The notes beneath the pieces are model-generated. The model was given only the letters and a program-made list of their open reading frames with translations. It did no database searches and was not told where the DNA came from. A stretch of 64,000 nucleotides of DNA from NCBI GenBank assembly GCA_944391225.1, contig CALXSS010000004.1:1-64000 (forward strand), written 5' to 3'. Position numbers and translations under genes: made by a program. Source of the DNA: an uncultured Clostridia bacterium (GTDB lineage Bacteria > Bacillota > Clostridia > UBA1381). Position 1 is the stretch's first letter; each line of letters starts with the position of its first letter. Below, piece after piece: positions 1 through 8,810 of the stretch.

Positions 1-2
1 GC

Positions 3-743
3 TATCATGGCCGAAATATAGTAAGAGAAACATATGGTTCAAACTACTGGGCAGACAGCAATATCCGCTCATGGCTCAATTCATCTGCTGAGGCTGGCGC
101 GGTCGAGTGGCAATGCGGAAATCCTCCTTCAGCAGATAATATCCGCTACGGCTGTAACGCGTATGATGACGAGGCGGGATTCCTGAGCAATTTCACCGCG
201 AGTGAAATAAAGGCGATGAGATCTGTCAGCCAAAAGACGCTCGTGTCAAGCGCTGAGTATGATATAGGGATGTATGATACCGGCTTAAAAAGGCACGACT
301 ATAATATCTCTATTAATAGTGTTGTTCAGAATTATGACACAGCCTTTGCTGAATATGTTACAGATAAGATGTTTCTTTTGGATGTGAAGCAGGTAAACGC
401 CGTGTACAACAATGGCGATATACTCGGAGAGGATTATTATATAGGAACGCCAACAGCGGAGTGCGTGGAAAATTCTGAATATGATGACGATCAGCTGGCT
501 GAGGGAAAAAAATACGATTACTGGCTCCGTACAGCCTTTACCAATTATAATGAAAATGTAAGGTATGTATACAGCGGCGGCGGTGTCATATTTGGATATG
601 CTTACACAGATGCCATAGGCGTGCGCCCGGCTTTCTATCTTGATCTCTCATCATCAGTCAAGTCAGGCACGGGAACAGCAGAGGATCCGTACTCGATCGA
701 GATGAGGACAGTTATCCAGCTCCGGAAAACTCTGTCGACATAA
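3..743 (+). CDS. DUF6273-type surface protein, N-terminal part (starts before window, frameshifted at 3' end)
   Basis: The frame is open from the first bases of the window, so the start lies upstream. The visible part reads like the DUF6273 module of large clostridial extracellular proteins: SNYWADSNIRSWLN near the start, GFLSNFT, YDYWLRTAF, and GVRPAFYLDLS followed by SGTGTAEDPY at the end. The frame stops at 743 after about 14 residues of unrelated sequence. The next gene is open in another frame from about 701 and continues sensibly, so this and the following CDS are probably one protein broken by a single missing base near 690-705 (inference). Function is unknown; a surface role is likely from the family and the partner domains. 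Confidence 0.7.
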   Translation, partial: YHGRNIVRETYGSNYWADSNIRSWLNSSAEAGAVEWQCGNPPSADNIRYGCNAYDDEAGFLSNFTASEIKAMRSVSQKTLVSSAEYDIGMYDTGLKRHDYNISINSVVQNYDTAFAEYVTDKMFLLDVKQVNAVYNNGDILGEDYYIGTPTAECVENSEYDDDQLAEGKKYDYWLRTAFTNYNENVRYVYSGGGVIFGYAYTDAIGVRPAFYLDLSSSVKSGTGTAEDPYSIEMRTVIQLRKTLST

Positions 744-844
744 GCAGCAGCGGCGATGAAAAGCTGATAAATGAGGCAGGGATCGACCCCGGAAACCTGT
801 TAGAGAATATAACGTTCGGAACAGACTCAATCAAAGGACCTAAG

Positions 845-3589
845 GTGAGTGTTTTAGGTCATGATTTTTATCTGTTTGATATAGACGGTAAGCTGAAGCT
901 CAGTATTGGAGATACGAGCATACAGCTTAAGGTCGATGCAAAAAAGCAGACTATACAGCTCATTGGCGGATATGATATTATAAGCGAGAGTATGTCAACC
1001 GGAACGGATTATACCGGTCAGGGAGAGTGGACAAAGTCATATAACGAGCTGAAATCCCTATATAATGCCTTGAATGGAAAAAGCCTTGACGATAAGAAAG
1101 CAAAGAAACAGTTCGGAGCAGTTTACAATAAAATGAAGGCGATGAGATCGAACCTGTTTCTGAATTTAAAGGGAAATTTTGCATTGTATGGCGAGCTTGC
1201 GTTCGATAACGGCAGCTGGAAGCTGAGCGAGGGCGGAGCAATATTAAGCGTCAGCGCCTCTGGCTCAATAGACCCGCGCATAGGCACCATATTTTACGGA
1301 ACGCTGGGACTGACGCTGTCGGTATCGGGGAATATGACTTTGAAATTTGATGGAGCGGATGAGCCTTTGGCAGTCAGCTCAAAGCTAAATCTGGAGCCTG
1401 CTGTCAATTTAGGTCTTGGGGCGGGCTCAAAGGGAGCAAAGCTATACATAGAGGGCGGCGTAAAAGGAAAACTGCCTGTAGATATATTAGCGGCAACAGG
1501 AAGCTTTGTTGACGACTCATCCAGCCTTGAGCCGCTTACCGTAAAGCTGCAGGGATATTTATATCTAACCGGAAAAGCCTTTGTTTTCGGCTATGATAAG
1601 GAATGGCAGCTGGAAGATGATGTGGTTCTCTATCCGAATAACGGCGAGGTGTCCATTAGCAGTACAGACGGCGCTGCGGATGAGGAGTATTCAATAGATG
1701 TGTCAGAGCTTGAGCTTATCCCGCGCGATTATGGAAAGCGGCTGTCAGTTATGAGCATAGAAGATGGATTTGACAAATATGATCTGTATCCATACAGCAC
1801 GCCAAAGCTCGCCGCACTTTCGGACGGGCGCAGGGTGCTCATCTGGATAGATGATGACGCCTCAAAGGCGGACGCGGACAGGACCTCTCTTTATTACAGC
1901 GTGTTTGATCCGTCTGAGGGAGTATGGAGCGCGCCGGCGATCGCAGTCAGCAATATAGGCTATAACGATATGCCGCAGATATGCAGCAGCGGAGATAAGA
2001 TACACATTGTGTGGTCAAGTTCAAACAAAGCGTTTGGCGATAATGCCGACATAGACGAAATGGCAGCGTCTATGGAGCTTTATTATACCTCCTTTGACGG
2101 AGCCGCGTTCAGCGATACAAAGCTCATTTCAGAAGGGGAAAACAGCCTGTGCGAGATGCTATACGCAATTTCTGAAAACGAGGGAAAGGTCACTATAGTA
2201 TGGGCAGAGAACAGTGAAAATGACCTTACTCTTTCAAATGGGATCAATTGTATATTCAGACGCACCCTCGACGGAGAGGAATGGAGCGAAAAGAAGATAG
2301 TTACAGCGGTAACTGACGAGCTGCACGATGTAAGGCTGACAAAGAGCGGCATGGCAGTATATGAGTGCGGTGAGAACGGCGCAACTAAAATATATGAAGA
2401 AAATAATCTTATCGGAAAAAGCTCAAACAGCAATGCAGCGCTCAAAACAGCTTTGTCACTCGTGTCAACAGGATTTACAAGCGAGCTGTACATAAACGAA
2501 TACAGCGGCGGAAAATGGGGCGAATGGACAAAGCTCACTGATCATGACCGTTATATAAGAGATTATTCGGCTATAATAGATGATGGCGGAGCGGTTTCTG
2601 CCGCGTTCAATCTTGTTGAGGTAGAGGATGCGGACAAGGGCGGCTATGGAACAGCGGAGCTAAAGGTGATAAGCGATATTGAGTATTTTGATCTTATACT
2701 CGATTCAGCGTATTATAACGGCAGCGTAACCGAAAACAGCCCATTGGATGTATGCCTTGAAGTCACTAATAACAGCCGTGAGGATATAAGCAGCGTATTT
2801 GCCAGCATTATAGATGAAAGCGGAAATGAGCTGTTCTCTGATGATATAACATGTCTTATAGCCCCGGGTGAAACGAAAACACTTACCGCGCCAATTACTA
2901 TACCGCAGGGGTTCAGCAGGCAGGAGCTTTCTGCCGAGGTATCATGTGATCATAATGAAAATGATATGACGAACAACAGCGATTCGTTTACAGTCGGCTT
3001 TGCAGAGCTTTCTCTGGAGGAACTGAGTATTTATAAGGATAATGACGGAGTGTATATCAGGGGAGCTGTAAGCAACAGCGGATTTGAAACGGCTGAGAAT
3101 GTGACGATTGACGTTCGCAACTCCGACAGCTCAGGAGAGCAGCTTGACAAGATAACGATAGGTGAGATCCCAAAAGGAGAAAGCGTAGATTTTTCATATA
3201 AGCTGCCTGAAAGGTATCTGACTTATTCGGGAGAAAAGCAGTCTGTGTATATTGAAGTGAAAACAGACAGCGAGGAGATGGATACAGGCGGCAATTCTGA
3301 CAGGATACTGCTTTCAGATCTTTCTGGAATAGAGGATATTACAGGCTTTACAGCCTCATATAATGAAGGCACGCTGACCATAAACGCGCCTATGTCGATG
3401 GGTGTGGAGTTTTATGCCGTGTATTATGACGCGGATGGACGGCTGGCGTCATGTATAAAAAACACTCTGTCTGTAGGAGCAGGAAAAAATGATATTCAAT
3501 TGACAGGCTTTGAAACGGGGTGGAATGTGAAGTTCTTTTTCTGGGATGAGAATATGGATCCATTGTGCGAGGCGCTGACATTTGAATAA
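845..3589 (+). CDS. Large extracellular protein with CARDB-like domains and C-terminal module (3' part of frameshifted gene)
   Basis: 914 residues if started at the GTG, but the frame is open back to about 701 and that stretch reads as a natural linker (PAPENSVDISSSGDE), so the start shown is only formal. There is no signal peptide, as expected if the true N-terminus is in the preceding frame. Residues 1-270 are Gly/Ser-rich beta-like sequence, 285-600 contain repeated Trp/Asp strands resembling a beta-propeller (VLIWIDDD, IHIVWSSS, VTIVWAEN), and 610-820 look like two CARDB-like adhesion domains. The last 80 residues end in VKFFFWDENMDPLCEALTFE, a module also seen at the end of the transglutaminase-like protein at 9080-10657. 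Probably a cell-surface or secreted protein; the ligand is unknown. Confidence 0.7.
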   Translation: MSVLGHDFYLFDIDGKLKLSIGDTSIQLKVDAKKQTIQLIGGYDIISESMSTGTDYTGQGEWTKSYNELKSLYNALNGKSLDDKKAKKQFGAVYNKMKAMRSNLFLNLKGNFALYGELAFDNGSWKLSEGGAILSVSASGSIDPRIGTIFYGTLGLTLSVSGNMTLKFDGADEPLAVSSKLNLEPAVNLGLGAGSKGAKLYIEGGVKGKLPVDILAATGSFVDDSSSLEPLTVKLQGYLYLTGKAFVFGYDKEWQLEDDVVLYPNNGEVSISSTDGAADEEYSIDVSELELIPRDYGKRLSVMSIEDGFDKYDLYPYSTPKLAALSDGRRVLIWIDDDASKADADRTSLYYSVFDPSEGVWSAPAIAVSNIGYNDMPQICSSGDKIHIVWSSSNKAFGDNADIDEMAASMELYYTSFDGAAFSDTKLISEGENSLCEMLYAISENEGKVTIVWAENSENDLTLSNGINCIFRRTLDGEEWSEKKIVTAVTDELHDVRLTKSGMAVYECGENGATKIYEENNLIGKSSNSNAALKTALSLVSTGFTSELYINEYSGGKWGEWTKLTDHDRYIRDYSAIIDDGGAVSAAFNLVEVEDADKGGYGTAELKVISDIEYFDLILDSAYYNGSVTENSPLDVCLEVTNNSREDISSVFASIIDESGNELFSDDITCLIAPGETKTLTAPITIPQGFSRQELSAEVSCDHNENDMTNNSDSFTVGFAELSLEELSIYKDNDGVYIRGAVSNSGFETAENVTIDVRNSDSSGEQLDKITIGEIPKGESVDFSYKLPERYLTYSGEKQSVYIEVKTDSEEMDTGGNSDRILLSDLSGIEDITGFTASYNEGTLTINAPMSMGVEFYAVYYDADGRLASCIKNTLSVGAGKNDIQLTGFETGWNVKFFFWDENMDPLCEALTFE

Positions 3590-3689
3590 TAAAATATTAT
3601 GGTGTAGGTGGCAGCGTTATATTATTTTAGCTGCTCCGCGCTGTTTTTAAAAGCTGTTTAAAGCTGCAAGCGGCAGCTATGTCTGAAGA
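3590..3689. other. Intergenic, two weak hairpins
   Basis: Between the surface protein and the repeat element there is no plausible ORF. CAGCG at about 3613 can pair with CGCTG before TTTTT at about 3650, a possible weak terminator. AGCTGC at 3662-3667 pairs with GCAGCT at 3673-3678. Confidence 0.35.
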
Positions 3690-3928
3690 GAGGCTGTAGC
3701 AAAATGCGCAGACCACATAAAGCGAAAATAATGAGGCAGATAAGCCATTTTTATAGATAACTGCAGTTAAGATTAAGGTAGAAATTTTCATAAATGAAAA
3801 TTTCAGCATTAAAATCGCTTTATGTTACGAACGAAACTCACCGCTCGACGTACCCCCGTACGCCTTCGGGCAAGGGGGCTGCGCCCCTTCGTTTCGTCCG
3901 TTCTGCACTATTTTTCTAAAGCCCCCAA
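3690..3928. repeat. 239-bp structured interspersed repeat, copy 1 (MITE-like)
   Basis: This stretch is nearly identical to 47442-47679 except for scattered substitutions and one extra base. Its ends form imperfect terminal inverted repeats (GAGGCTGTAGCAAAATGC at the left; the reverse complement of the right end begins GGGGCTTTAGAAAAATAG). Inside are a hairpin at 3781-3804 (GAAATTTTCAT / ATGAAAATTTC), a long-range pair CATAAAGCGA 3716-3725 with TCGCTTTATG 3815-3824, and a GC-rich stem AAGGGG..CCCCTT near 3880-3895. No coding sequence is evident. It could be a MITE-type mobile element or a structured RNA. Confidence 0.8.
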
Positions 3929-3966
3929 GGCTGTTGCAAACTCGTTGAGTTTGCAACAGCCTCTTT
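3928..3966 (+). terminator. Long perfect-stem terminator
   Basis: A 16-bp perfect stem (AGGCTGTTGCAAACTC with its complement, 3-base loop) is followed by CTCTTTT. It directly abuts the right end of the repeat element. It belongs to a recurring family of hairpins in this window with AGGCTGT-type arms. Confidence 0.8.
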
Positions 3967-3981
3967 TCAGGCGTAAAACAG

Positions 3982-4022
3982 ATTAATAAAATCTTAAGAA
4001 ATACATTAATAAAGTCATAAGA
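3982..4022 (+). promoter_or_regulatory. Direct-repeat operator candidate upstream of response regulator
   Basis: Two 18-bp direct repeats, ATTAATAAAATCTTAAGA (3982) and ATTAATAAAGTCATAAGA (4005), differ at two positions and lie 23 bp apart, about two helical turns. A good -10 box TATAAT follows at 4032-4037 but no -35 is recognisable at the right distance. This fits an activator-dependent, perhaps autoregulated, promoter bound by an OmpR-type regulator (inference). Confidence 0.5.
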
Positions 4023-4074
4023 TTCTTATGCTATAATACAGACAATAAACGGAATTGATCTTGAGGTGGAAACA

Positions 4075-4767
4075 ATGGAGCTTACGGTATTGGTAGTAGA
4101 TGACGATAAGGAGATAACGCGCAGCACAGGCATTTTTCTAAAAGCTGAGGGGTATCGCGTGCTGGAGGCGCACAGCGGGCTTGAGGCTCTTGATATGCTT
4201 ATGAGCGAAACAGTACATCTTGTCCTGCTTGATATCATGATGCCGGGGCTTGACGGTATCTCAACTCTTATGAAAATGAGAAAGTCGAAAAATATACCTG
4301 TCATAATCATATCAGCCAAGTCAGAGGGAGCGGATAAGATACTCGGGCTTACTGCCGGAGCGGACGATTATGTAACTAAGCCGTTTGATCCTCCCGAGCT
4401 TGTGGCGAGGGTCAAATCTCAGCTCAGAAGATATACGATGCTTGGCGCTATGGAAAAGCCGTCTGAAACGGTGATAGAGATACGCGGGCTCGCTCTCGAT
4501 ACCGCCGCGAAAACCGTAACGCGTGACGGCGATGAGGTGCATCTTACGCCTATAGAGTTTAAGATACTTGAGCTGCTTATGCGCAATCCAAACAGAGTGT
4601 TTTCGGCTGATGATATTTACAGGAGAGTCTGGAATGAGGAGATAGCAGTCAGCGATAATACTATAGCGGTCCATGTGCGTCATATCCGCGAAAAGACCGA
4701 GATCAACCCTAAGCAACCGCAGTATATAAAGGTGATATGGGGTATAGGCTACTGTATCAAGAAATAA
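4075..4767 (+). CDS. OmpR/PhoB-family response regulator
   Basis: 230 residues. The receiver domain (about 1-120) has the acidic pair VVDDD near the N-terminus, the phospho-acceptor Asp in LLDIMMPG, and the conserved Lys in DDYVTKPF. The winged-helix domain (about 135-230) contains LTPIEFKILELL and the recognition-helix segment NTIAVHVRHIREK. The start is the ATG at 4075 because GAGGTGG lies 5 bases upstream; the GTG at 4066 is inside that ribosome binding site. It pairs with the kinase that follows after 33 bases. No target gene can be named from the surroundings; direct repeats upstream suggest autoregulation. Confidence 0.93.
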   Translation: MELTVLVVDDDKEITRSTGIFLKAEGYRVLEAHSGLEALDMLMSETVHLVLLDIMMPGLDGISTLMKMRKSKNIPVIIISAKSEGADKILGLTAGADDYVTKPFDPPELVARVKSQLRRYTMLGAMEKPSETVIEIRGLALDTAAKTVTRDGDEVHLTPIEFKILELLMRNPNRVFSADDIYRRVWNEEIAVSDNTIAVHVRHIREKTEINPKQPQYIKVIWGIGYCIKK

Positions 4768-4800
4768 ATTCCGTTAATACAGCATAGGGAGTGGATAGCT

Positions 4801-6852
4801 ATGAAAAAAATCTTATACAGCACGGCAGTAAAGCTTATAGCCGTAATAATGTTTATTGCTGTCACCGCGCTGGCGGTCGGCGAGCTTGTCAGAGTGGGGG
4901 TCAGCTACTCAATATCCGGATATTATTCAGGTGGCTCATTTGAGGACAGTTTCAGCACTTATAACAGCTTATATAATGGATATGGTATGCTTTCAGCTAA
5001 AATATTGTCTGACAGCATGGTGGGCTTGAACGACTCTTTTTTCAGTGATGAGGGCATAGAATACTATGCTGAAAACAAGGTGACAAAGCAGGTGTATACC
5101 AACTCTGAAAATGAGGAAAGAGCAAACCGCGAGTATTACAGCGGAGTTGGAAACGGAGCGTATTTTCTGCTTGAGATAAGCGGAGGAGAGGTGGAGCTAA
5201 ACGGAAACAAGAGAGTCTGCGAGATAGCTTCATACGATTTTAATGTTCCGGAAGGATGGACGCCGCATAACCTGGAGTATGCTGAGCAGCCGGAGGAGAG
5301 CGGAGATAATAAGGATTTAGACGATTCTGTAATATACATGAAGTATACTGAGGAAACCATGGAGAATATGCAAAATGAGTATATAGCGGCAGTAAACGAT
5401 ATACACAACGGGCTTAAAACAATACCAGTATATATTTGCGCCGCGATCCTGCTCGCTTTATTCCTCAGCTTGGTGTCAGGCAGAAAATATGGCAGCGACA
5501 GCGTTCATATGATGGCTATAGACAATGTTGCGGTGGACATCGCAGTCCTTATATTCTGCGCGGCAGTGCTGGGCTTTGGATTGCTCGGTATAATAATAAC
5601 TGAGATATATGACGCTTTTCTTGGCTCGTATTACAACTATGCTCTGCTCATAGGGGGGTGCTTTGCGGCTCTGTTTATAGCGTTATATCTGTCGGTCGTC
5701 CGCAATATAAAGAATCATTCATTCTTAAGCTCATGGTACTTGGGCAGGGCAATAAGATTATTGTTCGTAAAGCTGAAAAACGCGGTCAAAAGGGTGTTCA
5801 GGCGGACGGCTTCGTTAGTCAAAGGCTTTAGAAAGCTCAAGGCAGCAAACACCACGTATGTAAAGATCCTTGCGGTATCGGCTGCCGGTCTTGGGGCGTT
5901 CGGCATAGCGGCGATATTTTTAGGAGTATTTTTGTATGAGAGCGATGCGTTCGCGTCGTTGTTTATGCTCATAGTGTGCGCTCTTATCGCTTTTGCGATA
6001 CTGACGGCAGTTTTTAAAGCACTTAAGGGCTATGACGCGGTTAAGGACGGCTTGAAAAGGATAAAAGACGGAGATGTTGGCTGTAAGATAGAGCTCAGCG
6101 GCAGCGCCGTGACCGATCAGATAGCTGAGAATATAAACGCCATAGGCGAGGGACTGGAAAAGGCGGTAGAAAAATCCATAAGATCCGAGCGTATGAAAGC
6201 GGAGCTTATAACCAACGTAAGTCATGATCTTAAAACTCCGCTCACATCGATAATAAATTATACCGATCTGCTTATGCAGCAGCAGCTCACGCCCGAGGAG
6301 GCTAATGACTATGTAAAAATAATAGATCAGAAAAGCAGACGCCTTAAGCAGCTCACAGCGGATCTTTTCGATGTGTCAAAGGCAAGGAGCGGAAACGAGG
6401 AGCTTGAAATAGAAAGGATAGACTACAAGCTGCTTATAACACAGGCTCTTGCAGAGCTTGAAAAGGAGATAAAAAACTCCGGACTTGAATTTGTGATAGA
6501 TATGCCTGAGGGCGAGGTCGTGCTTGAGACGGATGGGAAAAAGCTTTCAAGAGTATATGAAAACCTTATAATAAACGCTGTAAAGTATTCATTAAAGGGA
6601 ACAAGGGTCTATATAGACATGAGAGCAGAGAACGGCTCATATATCACCGAAATAAAGAATATAGCAGGGTATAAAATGGAGTTTTCGGCTGACGAGATAA
6701 CAGAAAGATTCGTGCGCGGCGACAGCTCAAGAACAGGCGATGGCAGCGGTCTTGGTCTTGCCATAGCAAAATCATATACAGAGCTTCTGGGAGGAGAATT
6801 TTATATAAAGACAGACGGCGATCTGTTCAAGGCGGTAATTGTTTTAGGATAA
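4801..6852 (+). CDS. Sensor histidine kinase
   Basis: 683 residues, membrane-bound. One N-terminal membrane segment (about 8-28) is followed by an extracytoplasmic region (about 30-205) and then several more hydrophobic segments between about 205 and 405. A HAMP-like linker leads to the HisKA domain with phospho-acceptor His475 in VSHDLKTPL. The ATPase domain has an N box (ENLIINAVKYS) and G2 box (GSGLGLAIAKS); the G1 box is degenerate. It is the evident partner of the upstream response regulator, in one operon that ends at a hairpin at 6873. The large sensor region does not match a domain I recognise, so the signal is unknown. Confidence 0.92.
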   Translation: MKKILYSTAVKLIAVIMFIAVTALAVGELVRVGVSYSISGYYSGGSFEDSFSTYNSLYNGYGMLSAKILSDSMVGLNDSFFSDEGIEYYAENKVTKQVYTNSENEERANREYYSGVGNGAYFLLEISGGEVELNGNKRVCEIASYDFNVPEGWTPHNLEYAEQPEESGDNKDLDDSVIYMKYTEETMENMQNEYIAAVNDIHNGLKTIPVYICAAILLALFLSLVSGRKYGSDSVHMMAIDNVAVDIAVLIFCAAVLGFGLLGIIITEIYDAFLGSYYNYALLIGGCFAALFIALYLSVVRNIKNHSFLSSWYLGRAIRLLFVKLKNAVKRVFRRTASLVKGFRKLKAANTTYVKILAVSAAGLGAFGIAAIFLGVFLYESDAFASLFMLIVCALIAFAILTAVFKALKGYDAVKDGLKRIKDGDVGCKIELSGSAVTDQIAENINAIGEGLEKAVEKSIRSERMKAELITNVSHDLKTPLTSIINYTDLLMQQQLTPEEANDYVKIIDQKSRRLKQLTADLFDVSKARSGNEELEIERIDYKLLITQALAELEKEIKNSGLEFVIDMPEGEVVLETDGKKLSRVYENLIINAVKYSLKGTRVYIDMRAENGSYITEIKNIAGYKMEFSADEITERFVRGDSSRTGDGSGLGLAIAKSYTELLGGEFYIKTDGDLFKAVIVLG

Positions 6853-6872
6853 AAATGGGAGATCTATATATA

Positions 6873-6909
6873 GGGGGCTGTTGCAAAAATTGGTTTTGTC
6901 ACAGCCCCC
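6873..6909 (+). terminator. Hairpin after histidine kinase
   Basis: GGGGGCTGT ... ACAGCCCCC encloses an inner AAAA/TTTT pairing. The stem is strong but the T-tract after it is poor. It is a member of the window's GGGCTGTTGC-arm hairpin family. Confidence 0.6.
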
Positions 6910-6939
6910 TCTGGCAGTATTAGTTCGCTTATTAATGTA

Positions 6940-6968
6940 TTGACAATCTTTATGTTTTGGTGTATAAT
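6940..6968 (+). promoter_or_regulatory. Sigma-A-type promoter for exonuclease gene
   Basis: TTGACA and TATAAT separated by 17 bases, 24 bases before the start codon. Confidence 0.85.
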
Positions 6969-6991
6969 ATGCTGATGAGGGGTGATTATTA

Positions 6992-7624
6992 ATGGATTTT
7001 ACGGCGATTGATTTTGAGACCGCTTCATCCGAATACACAAGCGTTTGCAGTCTGGGACTGTGCGTTGTTGAAAACGATAGGATTACTGAGCGGAAAGAGA
7101 TATTAGTGCGTCCAGATCCTTTTGAGTTCAACAGCTTTAATATAAAGATCCATGGCATTACGCCTGATATGGTTTATGATATGCCTACGTTTGATAGATA
7201 TTGGAATGATATAAAGCCATATATAGAAAACAGAATGGTAATAGCACATAATGCAAGCTTCGATGTAAGAGTACTGTGTGCAACACTGGAGCATTTCGGG
7301 ATCGATTTGCCTGAGTTTGACTACATGTGTACAGTAAGACTTTCACAAAAGGCGTATCCTGAGCTTGAAAGTCATAGATTGAATAATCTTTGCGATGCCT
7401 TGGGAATACATTTTAACCACCATCATGCGTATGATGATGCCTATGCGTGCGCGAGCGCATTTTTGAGAATGGCAGAGGATTACAGCCTTGAAACGCTTGA
7501 CGATTTTGAAGAGTGCTTTGAGCTCAAGCGGGGAAATGTTTACCCGGGCTGCGGGATAGGGCATAAAAAGAAGAAAAAATCACGTTCTGTATCAGGTCAA
7601 AAACGTGTAAAAACAGCAGTATAA
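6992..7624 (+). CDS. DEDDh 3'-5' exonuclease (DnaQ/PolC epsilon-like)
   Basis: 210 residues. The exonuclease motifs are all visible: Exo I Asp/Glu in AIDFETAS (residues 6-13), Exo II Asp in AHNASFDV (about 88-95), and Exo III His/Asp in HHAYDDAYA (about 145-153). This is the stand-alone proofreading-type exonuclease family of Firmicutes rather than a polymerase subunit. The C-terminus is a short basic tail (KKKKKSRS) that may bind nucleic acid. It is monocistronic, with its own strong promoter and a terminator right after the stop. The exact substrate (DNA or RNA) cannot be decided here. Confidence 0.88.
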   Translation: MDFTAIDFETASSEYTSVCSLGLCVVENDRITERKEILVRPDPFEFNSFNIKIHGITPDMVYDMPTFDRYWNDIKPYIENRMVIAHNASFDVRVLCATLEHFGIDLPEFDYMCTVRLSQKAYPELESHRLNNLCDALGIHFNHHHAYDDAYACASAFLRMAEDYSLETLDDFEECFELKRGNVYPGCGIGHKKKKKSRSVSGQKRVKTAV

Positions 7625-7626
7625 AT

Positions 7627-7665
7627 AAGGGGCTGTAGCATCAAAACTACTACAGCCCCTTTTGT
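7627..7665. terminator. Bidirectional terminator
   Basis: AAGGGGCTGTAG / CTACAGCCCCTT stem with TTTT after it on the plus strand and a matching T-run on the minus strand. It serves both the exonuclease gene and the convergent membrane-protein gene. Confidence 0.85.
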
Positions 7666-7675
7666 GTATAATGTT

Positions 7676-8365
7676 TTAGTTAGCATTAATCTGCTTTAAA
7701 AAGCGCGCCTTTGAATATTTGCCTGGTATAAGTATAAGCTCAAGCTTGCCTAAATAACGCTTAAGCATTTTGGCTGTAAAGCCAACGGCGAGCGCAGCTA
7801 TAACAGTACCCTCGCGAACTCCGCAGAGAGTGTGGAAAAGCACAAATGATATTATAATTGCTGTAACGGTCATTGATGAATCAAAGACTATCTTTGTTTT
7901 GCCAAAATCGCTGCCTGTAACATGAGTTATCGCTCTTACTGTTGCTTCGCCCGGAAGCATCACAACATTTGCCTCCATCTCCATAAATACGCCGAAGCCC
8001 AGAACAAAACAGCCTATTATAAGCAGTATGAATTTTGATGGGTAGTTTTCCGGAGCGAGTGATGAAAACATTATCATAGTAAGGTCTATGAACGCCGAGA
8101 ACAGAAAGACAACTGGTATCTGCAAAAGAGCAGAAAGTTTAAAATCCTTTTTTAGAAGAACAGCCTGCAGGGCTACAAGCAGCAGATTCATAAAAAATGT
8201 GAACATTCCTATTGTCGGAGCGAAGCCGAGACTGAGAGTGTAGGGGATGCTTGTTATAGGCGATGTGCCAAGATCGCCCTTTGTTATAAGTGTTACGCCA
8301 AGCGCGTTTACAAAAAGTCCGGCTAAAAGAAAAACATATCTTCTTACAAGTTCATTTTTATTCAT
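7676..8365 (-). CDS. YczE/YitT-like multi-pass membrane protein
   Basis: 229 residues with about five hydrophobic segments. The N-terminus, with NALGVTLITKGDLGTSP, is typical of the YczE/YyaS family of integral membrane proteins, whose biochemical role is not established. It is the second gene of a two-gene unit: its ATG overlaps the stop of the MarR-type gene by four bases. This arrangement suggests that the regulator controls it in response to a small molecule, perhaps as a transporter (inference). Confidence 0.8.
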   Translation of the reverse strand: MNKNELVRRYVFLLAGLFVNALGVTLITKGDLGTSPITSIPYTLSLGFAPTIGMFTFFMNLLLVALQAVLLKKDFKLSALLQIPVVFLFSAFIDLTMIMFSSLAPENYPSKFILLIIGCFVLGFGVFMEMEANVVMLPGEATVRAITHVTGSDFGKTKIVFDSSMTVTAIIISFVLFHTLCGVREGTVIAALAVGFTAKMLKRYLGKLELILIPGKYSKARFLKQINAN

Positions 8366-8793
8366 TGCAATTCCTCCGTATCTGCAAGATTATTCAGTAT
8401 TTTGGTTAGTGTGGAAATAAAAGCCGCGCGCTCTGAAACAGATATACCTGTAAAGACATTTGATTCGTTTTTTATGAATACATCTTTGATAAGAGGTATA
8501 TATTCCCTGCCCTTGTCGGTTAGGTACACATGCAGCGAACGCCTGTTTCCGGATTCGCTCCTGCGTGTTATCAGTTCTTTTTCCTCCATACGCGAAAGAA
8601 TACCGGTAAGTGTAGCGCGGTCTATACAGCATCCGGCAGCAATATCTTTTTGAACGCTTCCGTCATGCTCAGAAAGATATTCGATCACCTTTGGCTGTCC
8701 GGTGGTAAGTCCGAGCTTTCCCAGCTCATCCATGATCCGGCGGCTGAAATGCGACTGGACTGCCATCATCATATAGTGAAAGCTTGTATCCAT
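8362..8793 (-). CDS. MarR-family transcriptional regulator
   Basis: 143 residues. The winged helix-turn-helix includes TTGQPKVIEYLSEH, DRATLTGILSRMEEKELI and the wing RRSLHVYLTDKG, the standard MarR pattern. The ATG at 8793 is chosen because GGAGGG lies just upstream; an upstream ATG in frame has no ribosome binding site and would run through the operator. It is translationally coupled to the membrane-protein gene. Two copies of GTATRCTAAT just upstream of the gene are likely its operator, so it probably represses itself and its neighbour. Confidence 0.9.
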   Translation of the reverse strand: MDTSFHYMMMAVQSHFSRRIMDELGKLGLTTGQPKVIEYLSEHDGSVQKDIAAGCCIDRATLTGILSRMEEKELITRRSESGNRRSLHVYLTDKGREYIPLIKDVFIKNESNVFTGISVSERAAFISTLTKILNNLADTEELQ

Positions 8794-8810
8794 GATCCCT
8801 CCCATGATTG

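Noticed and set aside
3627-3809. 60-codon minus-strand ORF in the repeat element
   Set aside because: It is not kept in copy 2 and has no ribosome binding site.
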